Shown here piece by piece: positions 29,037-37,787 of a stretch of DNA of 64,000 nt. The notes beneath the pieces were generated by a model, which saw nothing but the letters and a program-made list of their open reading frames with translations, did no database searches and was not told the origin of the DNA. A program made the translations under genes and the position numbers. This DNA comes from Leifsonia sp. TF02-11 (GTDB taxonomy: Bacteria > Actinomycetota > Actinomycetes > Actinomycetales > Microbacteriaceae): positions 229,375 through 293,374 of the forward strand of contig NZ_JAGEKP010000001.1 of the NCBI RefSeq assembly GCF_017565305.1. The letters run 5' to 3'. Numbering within the stretch: the stretch's first letter is position 1; the number at the start of each line of letters is the position of its first letter.

Positions 29037-31595
29037 GTGCCCATCCCGGACAGATTCCAGAATTCGCCGCGCCTTCAGGCGATCGACGAGCGTCTCGAGC
29101 CGTTGAAGCGGTTCGAGCTGCGTACTCCGCGCACCCGTAACCGCGCGATCGTCCAGTTCGTCGCGCTCGCGGTCGTCGCCGCCGTGCTCTCCGCACTGTT
29201 CTTTCTTCCGGGTTTCCTGGGAGCCGGCGTAGCGGCTGCTGCGGGCATCAGCGACTTCAACAAGCTCCCCGCAGATCTGAACATCCAGCAGTTCGCCCAG
29301 AACTCGACGGTGTTCGCCACCACCGGCGGCAAGCCCGTGCCGATCGCCCAGTTCTACGCGCAGGACCGCAAGGACGTCGGCTGGGACGGCGTCGCGCAGG
29401 TCGTCAAGGACGCGACGACCTCCGCCGAGGATCCGCGGTTCTACAGCGAGGGCGCCGTCGACCTCTTCGGCACCGTGCGCGGTGCGCTCTCGACCGTCGT
29501 CGGGGGAAGCGTGCAGGGCGGGTCGTCGATCACGCAGCAGTACGTGAAGAACGTCGAGGTCGAGAAGTGCGAGGCGCTCACCGACCAGAAGAAGGTGCAG
29601 GCCTGCTACGCCGACGCCGCCGGCGTCACCCTGCAGCGCAAGGTGCAGGAGATGCGGTACGCGGTCGGCCTGGAGAAGAAGTACAGCAAGCAGGCCATCC
29701 TGCTCGGCTACCTGAACGTCGTCGGTTTCGGCGGCCAGGTGTACGGCATCGAGGCCGCCGCCGAGTACTACTTCAACACGACGGCGGCCCAGCTCACCCT
29801 CCCGCAGGCGGCGACGCTGGTGGCGATCGTCAACAACCCCTCGAACCTGCGCATCGACCAGCCGAAGAACAAGGACAACGGCGCGGCCAACGGCTACGCG
29901 CTGACGAAGGACCGCCGCGACTACGTGCTCGACCGCATGTACATCAACCACAAGATCACGGCGGCCGACCGGGACGCGGCCAAGAAGACCGCGATCACGC
30001 CGACGATCGCCCCCGCGAGCTCCGGGTGCGCCACCGCGGCGAGCTACAACGCGGCGTTCTTCTGCGACTACGTGCGCGACGTGATCCTGAACGACCCGGC
30101 GTACGGCAAGACAAGTGCCGATCGTTGGGGCACCCTGAACCGCGGCGGCCTGAAGATCTACACGACCCTCAACCTCGACCTGCAGGGCGTCGCGCAGCAG
30201 TCGCTGTCGAAGTACATCCCGGCCTCCCGTTCCGGCATCGACCTCGGCGCGTCCAACGTGTCGGTGGAGGTCGGCACCGGCCGCATCGTCACCATGGTCG
30301 AGAACCGCGCGTTCAACAACACCGACCAGGCGCAGGACGGCACGACGGCGGTCAACTACAACACCGATGAGGCCTTCGGAGGGTCGGAGGGCTTCCAGAC
30401 CGGGTCCACGTTCAAGGCGTTCGACCTCGCCGGCTGGCTGGAGGGCGGCCACAGCCTCTACGAGACCGTCGACGCCTCCCAGCACACCTTCCCGATGTCC
30501 GACTTCTCGAGCAGCTGCGGCACCGTCTCCGGGCCGCCGTGGCCGGTGTCCAACGACGAGGGGTCCGCGAGCCGGCTGTCGGTCATGTCGGCGACGGCCG
30601 AGTCCGTCAACACGGCGTTCGCCATGATGGCGACCAAGACCGACCTGTGCTCGATCCTCAAGGCGGCGCAGAACCTGGGTGTCCACCCCGCCAAGACCGG
30701 CGACCAGCTCAACTCGTACCCGTCGATGATCCTCGGGACGAACAACATCGCACCGCTCACGATGGCGACGGCATACGCGGGGATCGCGAACGGCGGCACG
30801 GTCTGCACGCCGATCGCGATCGACAAGGTGATCAACGCGGACGGGACGCCGCACAAAGTCAGCCCCTCGACGTGCACGCAGGGCCTGCCGAAGAACATCG
30901 CGTCCGGCATCGCCTACGCGCTGCAGGGCGTCATGCGCGGCGGCGGGACGGCGGCCAGCGCCAACCCATACGACGGCACCCCGATCATGGGCAAGACGGG
31001 AACCACCGACAACTCGCTGCAGAACTGGATGATCACCTCGACCACGAAGGTGGCCCAGGCGACCTGGGTCGGCAACGTGTCAGGCAAGACCCCGCTGCGC
31101 AGCTTGTCCTTCGACGGGATCAACGGCGGCAACGTCAAGTTCTCGATCGCCAAGCCGATCCTGAAGGCTCTCGACGCGCTCTACAAGGGTGATGCCTTCC
31201 CGAAGCCGGACAGCTCGGTGCTCTACGGAAGCCAGGTGTCCATCCCGGACGTCGCGGGCAAGACGACGGACCAGGCGACCCAGCTGCTGCAGGCCCTCGG
31301 CCTCTCGGTCACGGTCGACCCGACCCCGGTTGCAAGCGACCAGCCGGCGGGGACTGTCGCCGGGACCGACCCGTCGGCCGGCTCGACGGTCGACGGAGGA
31401 TCGAGCGTGACCATCCAGCTCAGCTCGGGCCAGCCGGCCCAGGGGCCGTCGACCGGCACCCCGACGCAGCGGCCGACGAACGGCAACGGCGGTGGGAACG
31501 GCAACGGCGGCGGCGCAGGCGGCGGCACGGGCACGGGCGGCTTGACCGGCGGAGGCGGCACCGGGACGGGCGCGGGCGGCGGCAACGGCGGCTAG
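29037..31595 (+). CDS. Bifunctional penicillin-binding protein (class A) with PASTA domain
   Basis: 852 residues. One membrane anchor (~37-60) is followed by a GT51 glycosyltransferase domain (SAEDPRFYSEGAVD, GSSITQQYVKN) and a transpeptidase domain with GSTFK (Ser457, Lys460), SVN (Ser523) and KTG (653). A PASTA domain (VSIPDVAGKTTDQATQLLQALG) and a Gly/Thr-rich tail end the protein. In GT51 motif I the usual His (EDxxFxxH) is Glu here. GTG start at 29037; no clear SD. It builds and cross-links peptidoglycan; class A PBP with C-terminal PASTA is typical of actinobacteria. Confidence 0.92.
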   Translation: MPIPDRFQNSPRLQAIDERLEPLKRFELRTPRTRNRAIVQFVALAVVAAVLSALFFLPGFLGAGVAAAAGISDFNKLPADLNIQQFAQNSTVFATTGGKPVPIAQFYAQDRKDVGWDGVAQVVKDATTSAEDPRFYSEGAVDLFGTVRGALSTVVGGSVQGGSSITQQYVKNVEVEKCEALTDQKKVQACYADAAGVTLQRKVQEMRYAVGLEKKYSKQAILLGYLNVVGFGGQVYGIEAAAEYYFNTTAAQLTLPQAATLVAIVNNPSNLRIDQPKNKDNGAANGYALTKDRRDYVLDRMYINHKITAADRDAAKKTAITPTIAPASSGCATAASYNAAFFCDYVRDVILNDPAYGKTSADRWGTLNRGGLKIYTTLNLDLQGVAQQSLSKYIPASRSGIDLGASNVSVEVGTGRIVTMVENRAFNNTDQAQDGTTAVNYNTDEAFGGSEGFQTGSTFKAFDLAGWLEGGHSLYETVDASQHTFPMSDFSSSCGTVSGPPWPVSNDEGSASRLSVMSATAESVNTAFAMMATKTDLCSILKAAQNLGVHPAKTGDQLNSYPSMILGTNNIAPLTMATAYAGIANGGTVCTPIAIDKVINADGTPHKVSPSTCTQGLPKNIASGIAYALQGVMRGGGTAASANPYDGTPIMGKTGTTDNSLQNWMITSTTKVAQATWVGNVSGKTPLRSLSFDGINGGNVKFSIAKPILKALDALYKGDAFPKPDSSVLYGSQVSIPDVAGKTTDQATQLLQALGLSVTVDPTPVASDQPAGTVAGTDPSAGSTVDGGSSVTIQLSSGQPAQGPSTGTPTQRPTNGNGGGNGNGGGAGGGTGTGGLTGGGGTGTGAGGGNGG

Positions 31596-32512
31596 CAGGC
31601 GTCGCGCTCGGCGTCGCCGCCGAGCCACGCGCCCAGCATGCGGGCGCGCAGCGCGTTCGACCGCTCGGCGAACGCGCGCTGGCGGCGCACGTACTCCGCC
31701 TTGCCCTCCGGTGTCTCGATCCGTACCGGCTCGGCGCCCCACGGCCGCATGTCGTAGGGGGAGGCCTGCATGTCGAGCAGCCGGATGTCGCGGGCGAGTT
31801 CGAACGTGTCGAGCAGCAGTTCGCCCGGGACGAGCGGACCCAGCTTCATCGCCCACTTGTAGACGTCCATCCCGGCGTGGAGGCAGCCCGGCTGCTCCAG
31901 TTCCGGCTGGGTCTCGCGCGTCGGCGCGAACCGGTTGAGCGGCACGGCGTCCGGTGTGAAGAAGCGGAACGCGTCGATGTGGGTGCAGCGCAGCTCGCCG
32001 GCCTCCACGACGGCATCGGTCGCGGCCTGCCCGAGGCGGAGCGGCACGTCGTGGCGGTGCTCGCCCTGCCGGTAGACCATCGCCCACTCGTGGAGGCCGA
32101 AGCACCCGAACCGGCCGGGCCGCGCCGCGGTGGAGCGCAGGATCCGCTCGACGGTCGCCAGCTGCGGCGCCTTCTCGGCCTCCATCGCCGCGCGATCGAC
32201 CACGAGGGATCCGGGCGTCGACCCGTCGGTGTACCAGCGCCACGACGCGCGCGGATCGTCGGCGGCGTCCAGGAGTTCGACGCCGGGGCCGGGATGCCAG
32301 CGCCGGAGCATCGCAGGAGAGTATGAGTAGTACGTGAAGAGGAAGTCCTCGACCGGGTGCTTCTCTCCGCGCGACGCGCGGGCGCGATGACCGGCGGTGA
32401 GCGCGTCGGCGCGCTCGGCGTGCGCTGCGGCGCGGGCGCGCCACTGCCCGGGCGGCAGCTGCACGGTCTGCCGCTGCGCGGCGCGCTCGACGGTCGGAGG
32501 CGGGAAGGTCAC
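31592..32512 (-). CDS. Uncharacterised protein of a family annotated as 3-methyladenine DNA glycosylase
   Basis: 306-residue cytosolic protein with no signal peptide. Motifs seen: HPVEDFLFTYYSYSPAMLRRWHPG, GLHEWAMVYRQGEHRHDVPLRLG, and MQASPYDMRPWGAEPVRIETPEG. Similar actinobacterial proteins are often labelled 3-methyladenine DNA glycosylase, but I see no proof of the reaction, so treat the name with caution. GTG start at 32512, 20 bp from the HD gene stop on the same strand, so these may form an operon. Confidence 0.6.
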   Translation of the reverse strand: MTFPPPTVERAAQRQTVQLPPGQWRARAAAHAERADALTAGHRARASRGEKHPVEDFLFTYYSYSPAMLRRWHPGPGVELLDAADDPRASWRWYTDGSTPGSLVVDRAAMEAEKAPQLATVERILRSTAARPGRFGCFGLHEWAMVYRQGEHRHDVPLRLGQAATDAVVEAGELRCTHIDAFRFFTPDAVPLNRFAPTRETQPELEQPGCLHAGMDVYKWAMKLGPLVPGELLLDTFELARDIRLLDMQASPYDMRPWGAEPVRIETPEGKAEYVRRQRAFAERSNALRARMLGAWLGGDAERDAC

Positions 32513-32532
32513 CAGTCGAGGATACGTGCCCC

Positions 32533-33138
32533 TCAGCCGAGCGACTCCAGGGGGTTGCGCCGCAGCTTCTCGGCGACGCCGCGCTCCACGATGCGGTGTG
32601 CGGCCGTCGTGGGCTTGCGCGCCGCCTGATCGGTGACGCACGCGGTGAACTCGGCCGCCAGGTCGAGCCGCGGGTGGACCGCGACGACCTCGCGCAGGAA
32701 CTCCCGCGGCAGGACGTCGGGACGCACGCCGGAGATGTCGAGGGCCGTCGCGACCTCCAGCAGGTGACCCTCCGGGTCGAGCGCGGGATCGACGTCCGGC
32801 CAGTTGTGCCGCACGATCACCTCGTGCACCCTGGTGCGCCGCTCCGGCCCCCACCCGGCGCCCGCCGTCAGTGCCCTCGCGACGTGACCGCCGGCGTCCT
32901 CGTAGGCCAGGGTGTGATTGTCGAACGCCGGGACGATCCCGATGTCGTGCAGCACGGCCGAGACATACAACAGCTCGCGGTCGATGCCGTGCAGGCCCTC
33001 CACGGTGGCGAACGCCTCCGCCCACACCCACGACCGGAGCACGTGGTTCAGGAGCGAGGGCGTGTGGTACTCGCTGGCCAGCTCGAGGGCGGCGCGGGAG
33101 GCGGCGGAGTCGGGAACGGTGATGTCGGCGAGGCGCAT
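32533..33138 (-). CDS. HD domain protein
   Basis: 201 residues. HD phosphohydrolase motifs: His in TPSLLNHVLRSWVW, the HD pair in VSAVLHDIG, and later HEVIVRHNWPDVDP. Such proteins hydrolyse nucleotides or cyclic phosphates; substrate unknown. ATG at 33138 chosen; a longer frame begins at 33222. The gap upstream (33139-33247) contains GCCACATTTGCGGCAAA, resembling the stem-loop arms of the repeat locus at 53.5 kb. Confidence 0.82.
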   Translation of the reverse strand: MRLADITVPDSAASRAALELASEYHTPSLLNHVLRSWVWAEAFATVEGLHGIDRELLYVSAVLHDIGIVPAFDNHTLAYEDAGGHVARALTAGAGWGPERRTRVHEVIVRHNWPDVDPALDPEGHLLEVATALDISGVRPDVLPREFLREVVAVHPRLDLAAEFTACVTDQAARKPTTAAHRIVERGVAEKLRRNPLESLG

Positions 33139-33247
33139 GCCACCATCCTGCCGCGACGCACCGCACAGATCCGGCCCGCCGCCGCCGAATTCCCGCCGAC
33201 TTCGCGGGCGCGGTAGTGCCACATTTGCGGCAAACGTCGGGGAGTCG

Positions 33248-34276
33248 CTACGCGCGCGTCGGGTCGAGCACCGTGATGCCGGCCGCCGGCTCGGTCAGGG
33301 GGAGGAGGCGTGCGGCCTCCGCCAGCCCGACGGTGCGGCCGACGAGGGTGTCGGGGCGCAGAGCGCCGGAGGCGACGAGCGCGAGCATTGCCGGGTAGTC
33401 GGCCGCGGCCATCCCATGGCTGCCCAGCACGTCGAGCTCCCACGCGATCACACGGTCGAGCGGAAGCACGGGCAGACCGCCGGCGAGGAGGCCGATCTGC
33501 ACGTGCCGGCCGCGTCGGCGCAGCGACAGCACGCCCGCGACCGCGGTCTCCGCCGAGCCGACGGCGTCGACCGCCACGTGGGCGCCGCCCGAGGTCAGCT
33601 CGGCCACGGCCTCTGCGACGCCTGGACCCGCCTGGAGGGTGTGCTCCGCGCCGACGCGGGCCGCGGCCGCCAACGCGGCGGGGGAGCGGTCGATCACGAT
33701 CGGCCGCGCGCCGAGCGCGCGCGCGATCGCGACGGCGCTGAGGCCCACCCCGCCTGCGCCGTACACCGCCACCCATTCCCCGGGACCGAGCCCGGCGCGC
33801 GCCGTCAGCGCCCGGTACGCGGTGGCGAACCGGCAGCCGAGTGCCGCCGCGGCCGCGTCGGGGAGTCCGTCGGGCAGCGCGACCAGGTTGAGGTCGGCGG
33901 CGCGCACGACGACGAACTCGGCGTGCGATCCCGCGTGCGTGAATCCGGGCTGCGTCTGGTCGGGGCAGACCTGCGCCTGGCCGGCCCGACACCATTCGCA
34001 GTGCCCGCAGCCGTTGACGAACGGCGCGGTGACGCGGTCGCCTGCGCGCCAGCGTCCGACACCGGCGCCGACGGCCTCCACGACCCCGGCGAACTCGTGG
34101 CCCGGAACGTGCGGGAGGTGCACGGTGTCGTCGTGACCGGCCCACGCGTGCCAGTCGCTGCGGCACAGCCCGGACGCGGCGACGCGGATGAGCGCTCCGC
34201 CGTCCGGCACCTCGGGCACCGGCAGTTCGGCGACGGTGATCGGCCCGGAGAATGCTTCGTAGTACAGCGCTTTCAT
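33248..34276 (-). CDS. Zinc-dependent alcohol dehydrogenase
   Basis: 342-residue MDR-family dehydrogenase. Catalytic zinc ligands Cys38 and His60-Glu61 (GHEFAG); structural zinc cysteines in [15 protein letters not shown] (90, 93, 96, 104); NAD-binding loop [11 protein letters not shown]. Substrate is an alcohol of unknown type. ATG overlaps the MutT stop (ATGA). Confidence 0.9.
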   Translation of the reverse strand: MKALYYEAFSGPITVAELPVPEVPDGGALIRVAASGLCRSDWHAWAGHDDTVHLPHVPGHEFAGVVEAVGAGVGRWRAGDRVTAPFVNGCGHCEWCRAGQAQVCPDQTQPGFTHAGSHAEFVVVRAADLNLVALPDGLPDAAAAALGCRFATAYRALTARAGLGPGEWVAVYGAGGVGLSAVAIARALGARPIVIDRSPAALAAAARVGAEHTLQAGPGVAEAVAELTSGGAHVAVDAVGSAETAVAGVLSLRRRGRHVQIGLLAGGLPVLPLDRVIAWELDVLGSHGMAAADYPAMLALVASGALRPDTLVGRTVGLAEAARLLPLTEPAAGITVLDPTRA

Positions 34277-34740
34277 GTCGGCTCCTCGTCTGTCGACTCC
34301 TCGGTCGCTCCCGCCGTCGACCTCCCCGCAGCCGCCGCAAGCTCCTCCCACGGCAGCGCGCCGAGCACCGCGACCGCCGGCAGGTCCGCCGGCGCCCAGT
34401 CGAGCTCGGCGAGTGCACCAGGGCGTCGCCATTCCAGCGCGTCGTGATCCGTGGAGGACACCGGAGGCGGCCCGGCGAGCGTCGCCGCGTAGCAGGCGAG
34501 ATCGACGGACCCGGTGACCGTCCGATCGAGGAGCGCGCCCACACGCACGGCGACTCCGAGCTCCTCGCGCAGTTCCCTGGCCAGGGCCTCCTGCGGCGTC
34601 TCGCCGGCCTCCACCTTGCCGCCGGGGAACTCCCAGCGCCCCGCCGCATCCTTGTGCGCCGCCCGGCGGCAGGCGAGTACCGAGTCGTCGTGCACGATCA
34701 CGGCGGCGACGACCACGACGGGGAGGGCGGAGGTTGGCAC
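34273..34740 (-). CDS. MutT-type NUDIX hydrolase (8-oxo-dGTP diphosphatase-like)
   Basis: 155 residues. Nudix box [23 protein letters not shown]-terminal [23 protein letters not shown] resembles MutT enzymes that remove oxidised nucleotides. GTG start at 34740. C-terminal acidic tail EESTDEEP. Coupled to the alcohol dehydrogenase by a 4-base overlap. Confidence 0.88.
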   Translation of the reverse strand: MPTSALPVVVVAAVIVHDDSVLACRRAAHKDAAGRWEFPGGKVEAGETPQEALARELREELGVAVRVGALLDRTVTGSVDLACYAATLAGPPPVSSTDHDALEWRRPGALAELDWAPADLPAVAVLGALPWEELAAAAGRSTAGATEESTDEEPT

Positions 34741-34779
34741 TGTCCCATCCTGCCCTGCCGAGGGTGCGAGGATGGTCGG

Positions 34780-35322
34780 GTGACCGACACGAACCCGACC
34801 GTCCTGCTCGTGATCGACCTGCAGAAGGGGGTGCTCCCCGGGTGCGCCGACGCCGACGGCGTCGTCGAACGGACGGCGATGCTCGTCGACCGCGCCCGTT
34901 CCGCTGGCACCCCGGTCGTCTGGGTGCAGCACGAGGCGGAGGACCTCCGGTGGGAGAGCGCACCGTGGCAGCTCGCGGACGGCCTGGTTCCCGCACCGGG
35001 CGAGCCGCGGCTCCGCAAGGAGTACCGGGACGCGTTCGCCGGCACCGACCTCGACGAGGTGCTCGAGTCGTTCGACGCGACCCGCCTGGTCGTCGCCGGC
35101 GCCCAGAGCGATTTCTGCATCCGCACCACGACGCAGAGCGCCGCCGTCCGCGGCTACGACGTCGTGCTCGTCGGCGACGCGCACACGACGACCGATGCCG
35201 AGTGGGAGGGCGTGACGATCACCGGAGAGCAGATCGTCGCGCACACGAACCGGTACTTCTCCGGCCTGCGCTATCCGGGCCAGGAGTTCGCGGTCGCGAC
35301 GGCGGCCGACGTGGAGTTGTGA
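34780..35322 (+). CDS. Isochorismatase-family cysteine hydrolase
   Basis: 180 residues. Catalytic Asp in [13 protein letters not shown], Lys in [15 protein letters not shown], Cys in SDFCIRTT. These are amidohydrolases (nicotinamidase-like); substrate unknown. GTG start at 34780, 39 bp from the divergent MutT gene. Confidence 0.88.
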   Translation: MTDTNPTVLLVIDLQKGVLPGCADADGVVERTAMLVDRARSAGTPVVWVQHEAEDLRWESAPWQLADGLVPAPGEPRLRKEYRDAFAGTDLDEVLESFDATRLVVAGAQSDFCIRTTTQSAAVRGYDVVLVGDAHTTTDAEWEGVTITGEQIVAHTNRYFSGLRYPGQEFAVATAADVEL

Positions 35323-35329
35323 CCCGCCC

Positions 35330-36454
35330 TCACACCGTCCACCGCAACTCGATGAGCTGGTGCGCGTCGCTGAGGTAGAACACGTTCTGCGTGCCCTCGT
35401 CGACCTCCACGAACGCGACAGGGCCGCCGACGATCGGCGGAGCGCCGACGAGGGCACCGATGTCGTTGGTGTGCCAGGCGTCCTCCCGCCACCACAGCTC
35501 GTGGACCATCTCGTCGTGCCCTGTGTAGATCACGTGCTGGGTCGCCACGGGCTGGAAGAGTCCTGCCTCGAACGCGTAGCCCGCCGGGCTGGAGGTCGGA
35601 AACGGTGCGGCGGCGCCCGCCGCGACCGTGAGGTCGTTGTGGTGCCAGCCGTCGGCCGCCCACCAGAGCTCGTGGAGGTGGCCGTCGCCTCCGACGTAGT
35701 CGATGTGCTGCGTGCCCTGGTCGCGGAACACGTAGCCGGTCACAGTCTCTGCGTCGCTGGATACCGGCGCTCCAGTGATCGCGGTGAGGTCGCCCCAGTG
35801 CCAGCCCGAGCCGTCCTCCCAGAGCTCCACGATGTGACCCTGCTCGGTGCGGTAGAGCACGTGCGCGGTCTTCTGGTCTTCGAACGCGTACCCGGTGGGG
35901 GCCGCATCGCCGGCGCACAGGGGAGCTCCGATCGATGTCGTCAGGTCCGCGTCGTGCCAGCCGTCGCCCGTGTTGCGCAGCTCGTGGACGCCGCCTCCGC
36001 CGATCGCCCGCGCGTGGTAGACCACCCGCTGGCAGCCGTCGTAGAAGGTCTCGTACCCGAACGGTTGCGACAGCGTGAGGGGCGCGTTGCCGGCGGCGGT
36101 CAGGTCGTTGTGGTTCCAGCCGTCGTCCTCCGTGTACCAGAGCTCGTGCACGCGGCCGTCGAGCCGCAGCCCCTGGTAGACCACATGCTGCGAGCCCTGG
36201 TGCGCCCAGATGTAACCCTTGGCGTTGGTGCCGACCGGGAACCCGTCCGCCTCGGCGACCAGGTTCTTCACGTTCCAGTCGTCGCCCCCGCTGCAGTACA
36301 GCTCGTAGAGCTGGCCGTCGCCCCCGGCTGTTGGGGTGTACCCCTGGAATACGACGTGCCGCGTGGACTGCGCGAACAGCCACGCCGTCGGCTGGTAGAC
36401 GGCGAGCGGCGCCCCGGAGGTCGCCGTCGTGAGGTTGGTGAAACTCCATCCCAT
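35330..36454 (-). CDS. Lectin-like seven-bladed beta-propeller
   Basis: 374 residues with about seven repeats of ~50 residues, each holding a GYxFxDQGTQHVxYxG-type strand and HELWWxxDGWHHNDLT-type turn. This resembles fucose-binding PLL/AAL lectins. No signal peptide. The C-terminal blade (VAFVEVDEGTQNVFYLSDAHQ) and N-terminal strand could close the propeller. Sugar specificity unknown. The ATG at 36454 is preceded only by an 8-copy GAAC tetranucleotide repeat ending 3 bp upstream, and no SD can be seen, which suggests phase variation. Its C-terminal gene neighbours do not explain its role. Confidence 0.78.
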   Translation of the reverse strand: MGWSFTNLTTATSGAPLAVYQPTAWLFAQSTRHVVFQGYTPTAGGDGQLYELYCSGGDDWNVKNLVAEADGFPVGTNAKGYIWAHQGSQHVVYQGLRLDGRVHELWYTEDDGWNHNDLTAAGNAPLTLSQPFGYETFYDGCQRVVYHARAIGGGGVHELRNTGDGWHDADLTTSIGAPLCAGDAAPTGYAFEDQKTAHVLYRTEQGHIVELWEDGSGWHWGDLTAITGAPVSSDAETVTGYVFRDQGTQHIDYVGGDGHLHELWWAADGWHHNDLTVAAGAAAPFPTSSPAGYAFEAGLFQPVATQHVIYTGHDEMVHELWWREDAWHTNDIGALVGAPPIVGGPVAFVEVDEGTQNVFYLSDAHQLIELRWTV

Positions 36455-36457
36455 TGT

Positions 36458-36489
36458 TTCGTTCGTTCGTTCGTTCGTTCGTTCGTTCG
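36458..36489. repeat. Eight-copy TTCG/CGAA tetranucleotide repeat before lectin start
   Basis: (TTCG)8 on the given strand, i.e. CGAA repeats on the coding strand, 3 bp before the lectin ATG. Simple tetranucleotide repeats of this size are rare in GC-rich chromosomes and slip during replication; they could vary expression by changing spacing to the promoter or SD. Confidence 0.85.
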
Positions 36490-36595
36490 GGCGTCGGCGT
36501 CGGGAGTCGGCGTAGACAGGATCCAGAGTAGGCGTGTCGCGGGCTCTGCGGGCTGCCCGGATTCGGCCGGAGACCCCGCTCTGCTGAGCTCGGGC

Positions 36596-36811
36596 TGACC
36601 TCCGTCCCGACGCCTCAGACGCGCGGCGAACGGCCCGACCGCGCTCGCCGATACCGGGTCTGTCCTGGGAATCGGCGGCCCCGTCGCTGCGGTGCTGCTC
36701 ATCGCCGTCGGCGCGCTCATCCTCGTCCTGCGCCGGCGGGTCCGCGCCTGTGCGTCGGGGCGCGGCGGCGAGCCGCCTGCGTCGCCGCCTCGGTCGCCGC
36801 AGCGACGCTAG
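36596..36811 (+). pseudogene. C-terminal remnant of an LAxTG sortase-anchored protein
   Basis: Open frame from after a TGA at 36596 to a TAG at 36809, without any usable start. It encodes a sortase-like signal LADTG, then the hydrophobic run GGPVAAVLLIAVGALILVL, then a basic tail RRRVRACASGR. This LAxTG-hydrophobic-basic layout is that of Microbacteriaceae wall-anchored proteins. The N-terminal part is missing. The gap 36490-36595 shows nothing else recognisable. Confidence 0.65.
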
Positions 36812-36820
36812 CCTGATCCT

Positions 36821-37777
36821 GTGTCCGACCGTCTGCATCGCGTTGCCGTCCTCGTGCTCGAGGGCGCGAAGCCGCTCGACGTCGGCATTCCCGCGCAGGT
36901 CTTCACCACGCGCGCGAGCATGCCATACGAGGTGCGCGTGTGCGGCGCGGCCCCCGGCCTCGTCACCGGCGGCGACGGGCTGTCGTACCACGTGGCGCAC
37001 GGACTGAGAGCACTGGAGTGGGCCGACATCGTGTTCCTGCCCGGCTACCGTCACCCCGACCGCGAGGACCCACCGCAGGCCGTGGTCGACGCGCTGCTCG
37101 CCGCCCACACCCGCGGCGCCCGGCTGGCGGCGATCTCGACCGGCGCGTTCGCCCTGGCCGCCACCGGCCTTCTCGACGGCAAGCGCGCGACGACGCACTG
37201 GCACTACACGCGCGCGCTCGCCCAGCGGTACCCGCAGATCCGGGTGGACGAGAACGTGCTCTTCGTGGACGAGGGGGAGGTGCTGACGTCCGCCGGTGCG
37301 GCCAGCGGAATCGATCTCTGTCTGCACGTGCTCCGCGGCGACCTCGGCATCGCGGCAGCCAACCACGCCGCCCGTCGTCTGGTGGCCGCGCCCTACCGCA
37401 GCGGAGGCCAGGCGCAGTACGTGCCGCGCAGCGTCCCCGAGCCGCTCGGCGAGCGGTTCGCCGCCGTCCGCGAGTGGGCGCTGCACCGGTTGGGGGAGCC
37501 GCTCTCGCTCGACCTCCTCGCGCAGCGCGCCGCCGTGTCGCCGCGCACGTTCTCGCGCCGCTTCGTGGAGGACACCGGGTACACACCGATGCAGTGGGTC
37601 ATGCGCGCCAGGATCGACGTCGCCAGGGAACTGCTGGAGCGCTCGGAGCGCAGCGTCGAACAGATCGCCGCCGACGTGGGGCTCGGCACCGGGGCGAACC
37701 TGCGGCTGCACTTCCAGCGCATCCTCGGCACGACGCCCAGCGAGTACCGCCGCACCTTCGCCGGCACCGACGACTGA
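36821..37777 (+). CDS. GlxA-type AraC family regulator
   Basis: 318 residues. N-terminal DJ-1/PfpI-like domain (VAVLVLEGAKPLDVGIPAQVF, AAISTGAFALAATGLLDGKRAT, DVLTSAGAASGID-type patch) and a C-terminal AraC helix-turn-helix pair (LLAQRAAVSPRTFSRRFVEDTG, EQIAADVGLGTGANLRLHF). The typical nucleophile Cys of DJ-1 proteases is replaced (AISTGAF), as in other GlxA regulators. GTG start at 36821. Directly followed by the palindrome array; target unknown. Confidence 0.9.
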   Translation: MSDRLHRVAVLVLEGAKPLDVGIPAQVFTTRASMPYEVRVCGAAPGLVTGGDGLSYHVAHGLRALEWADIVFLPGYRHPDREDPPQAVVDALLAAHTRGARLAAISTGAFALAATGLLDGKRATTHWHYTRALAQRYPQIRVDENVLFVDEGEVLTSAGAASGIDLCLHVLRGDLGIAAANHAARRLVAAPYRSGGQAQYVPRSVPEPLGERFAAVREWALHRLGEPLSLDLLAQRAAVSPRTFSRRFVEDTGYTPMQWVMRARIDVARELLERSERSVEQIAADVGLGTGANLRLHFQRILGTTPSEYRRTFAGTDD

Positions 37778-37787
37778 CCTCCGCGAC

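Noticed and set aside
31592..32512. Confirmed DNA glycosylase
   Set aside because: The family name used in databases is not backed by recognisable glycosylase motifs here.
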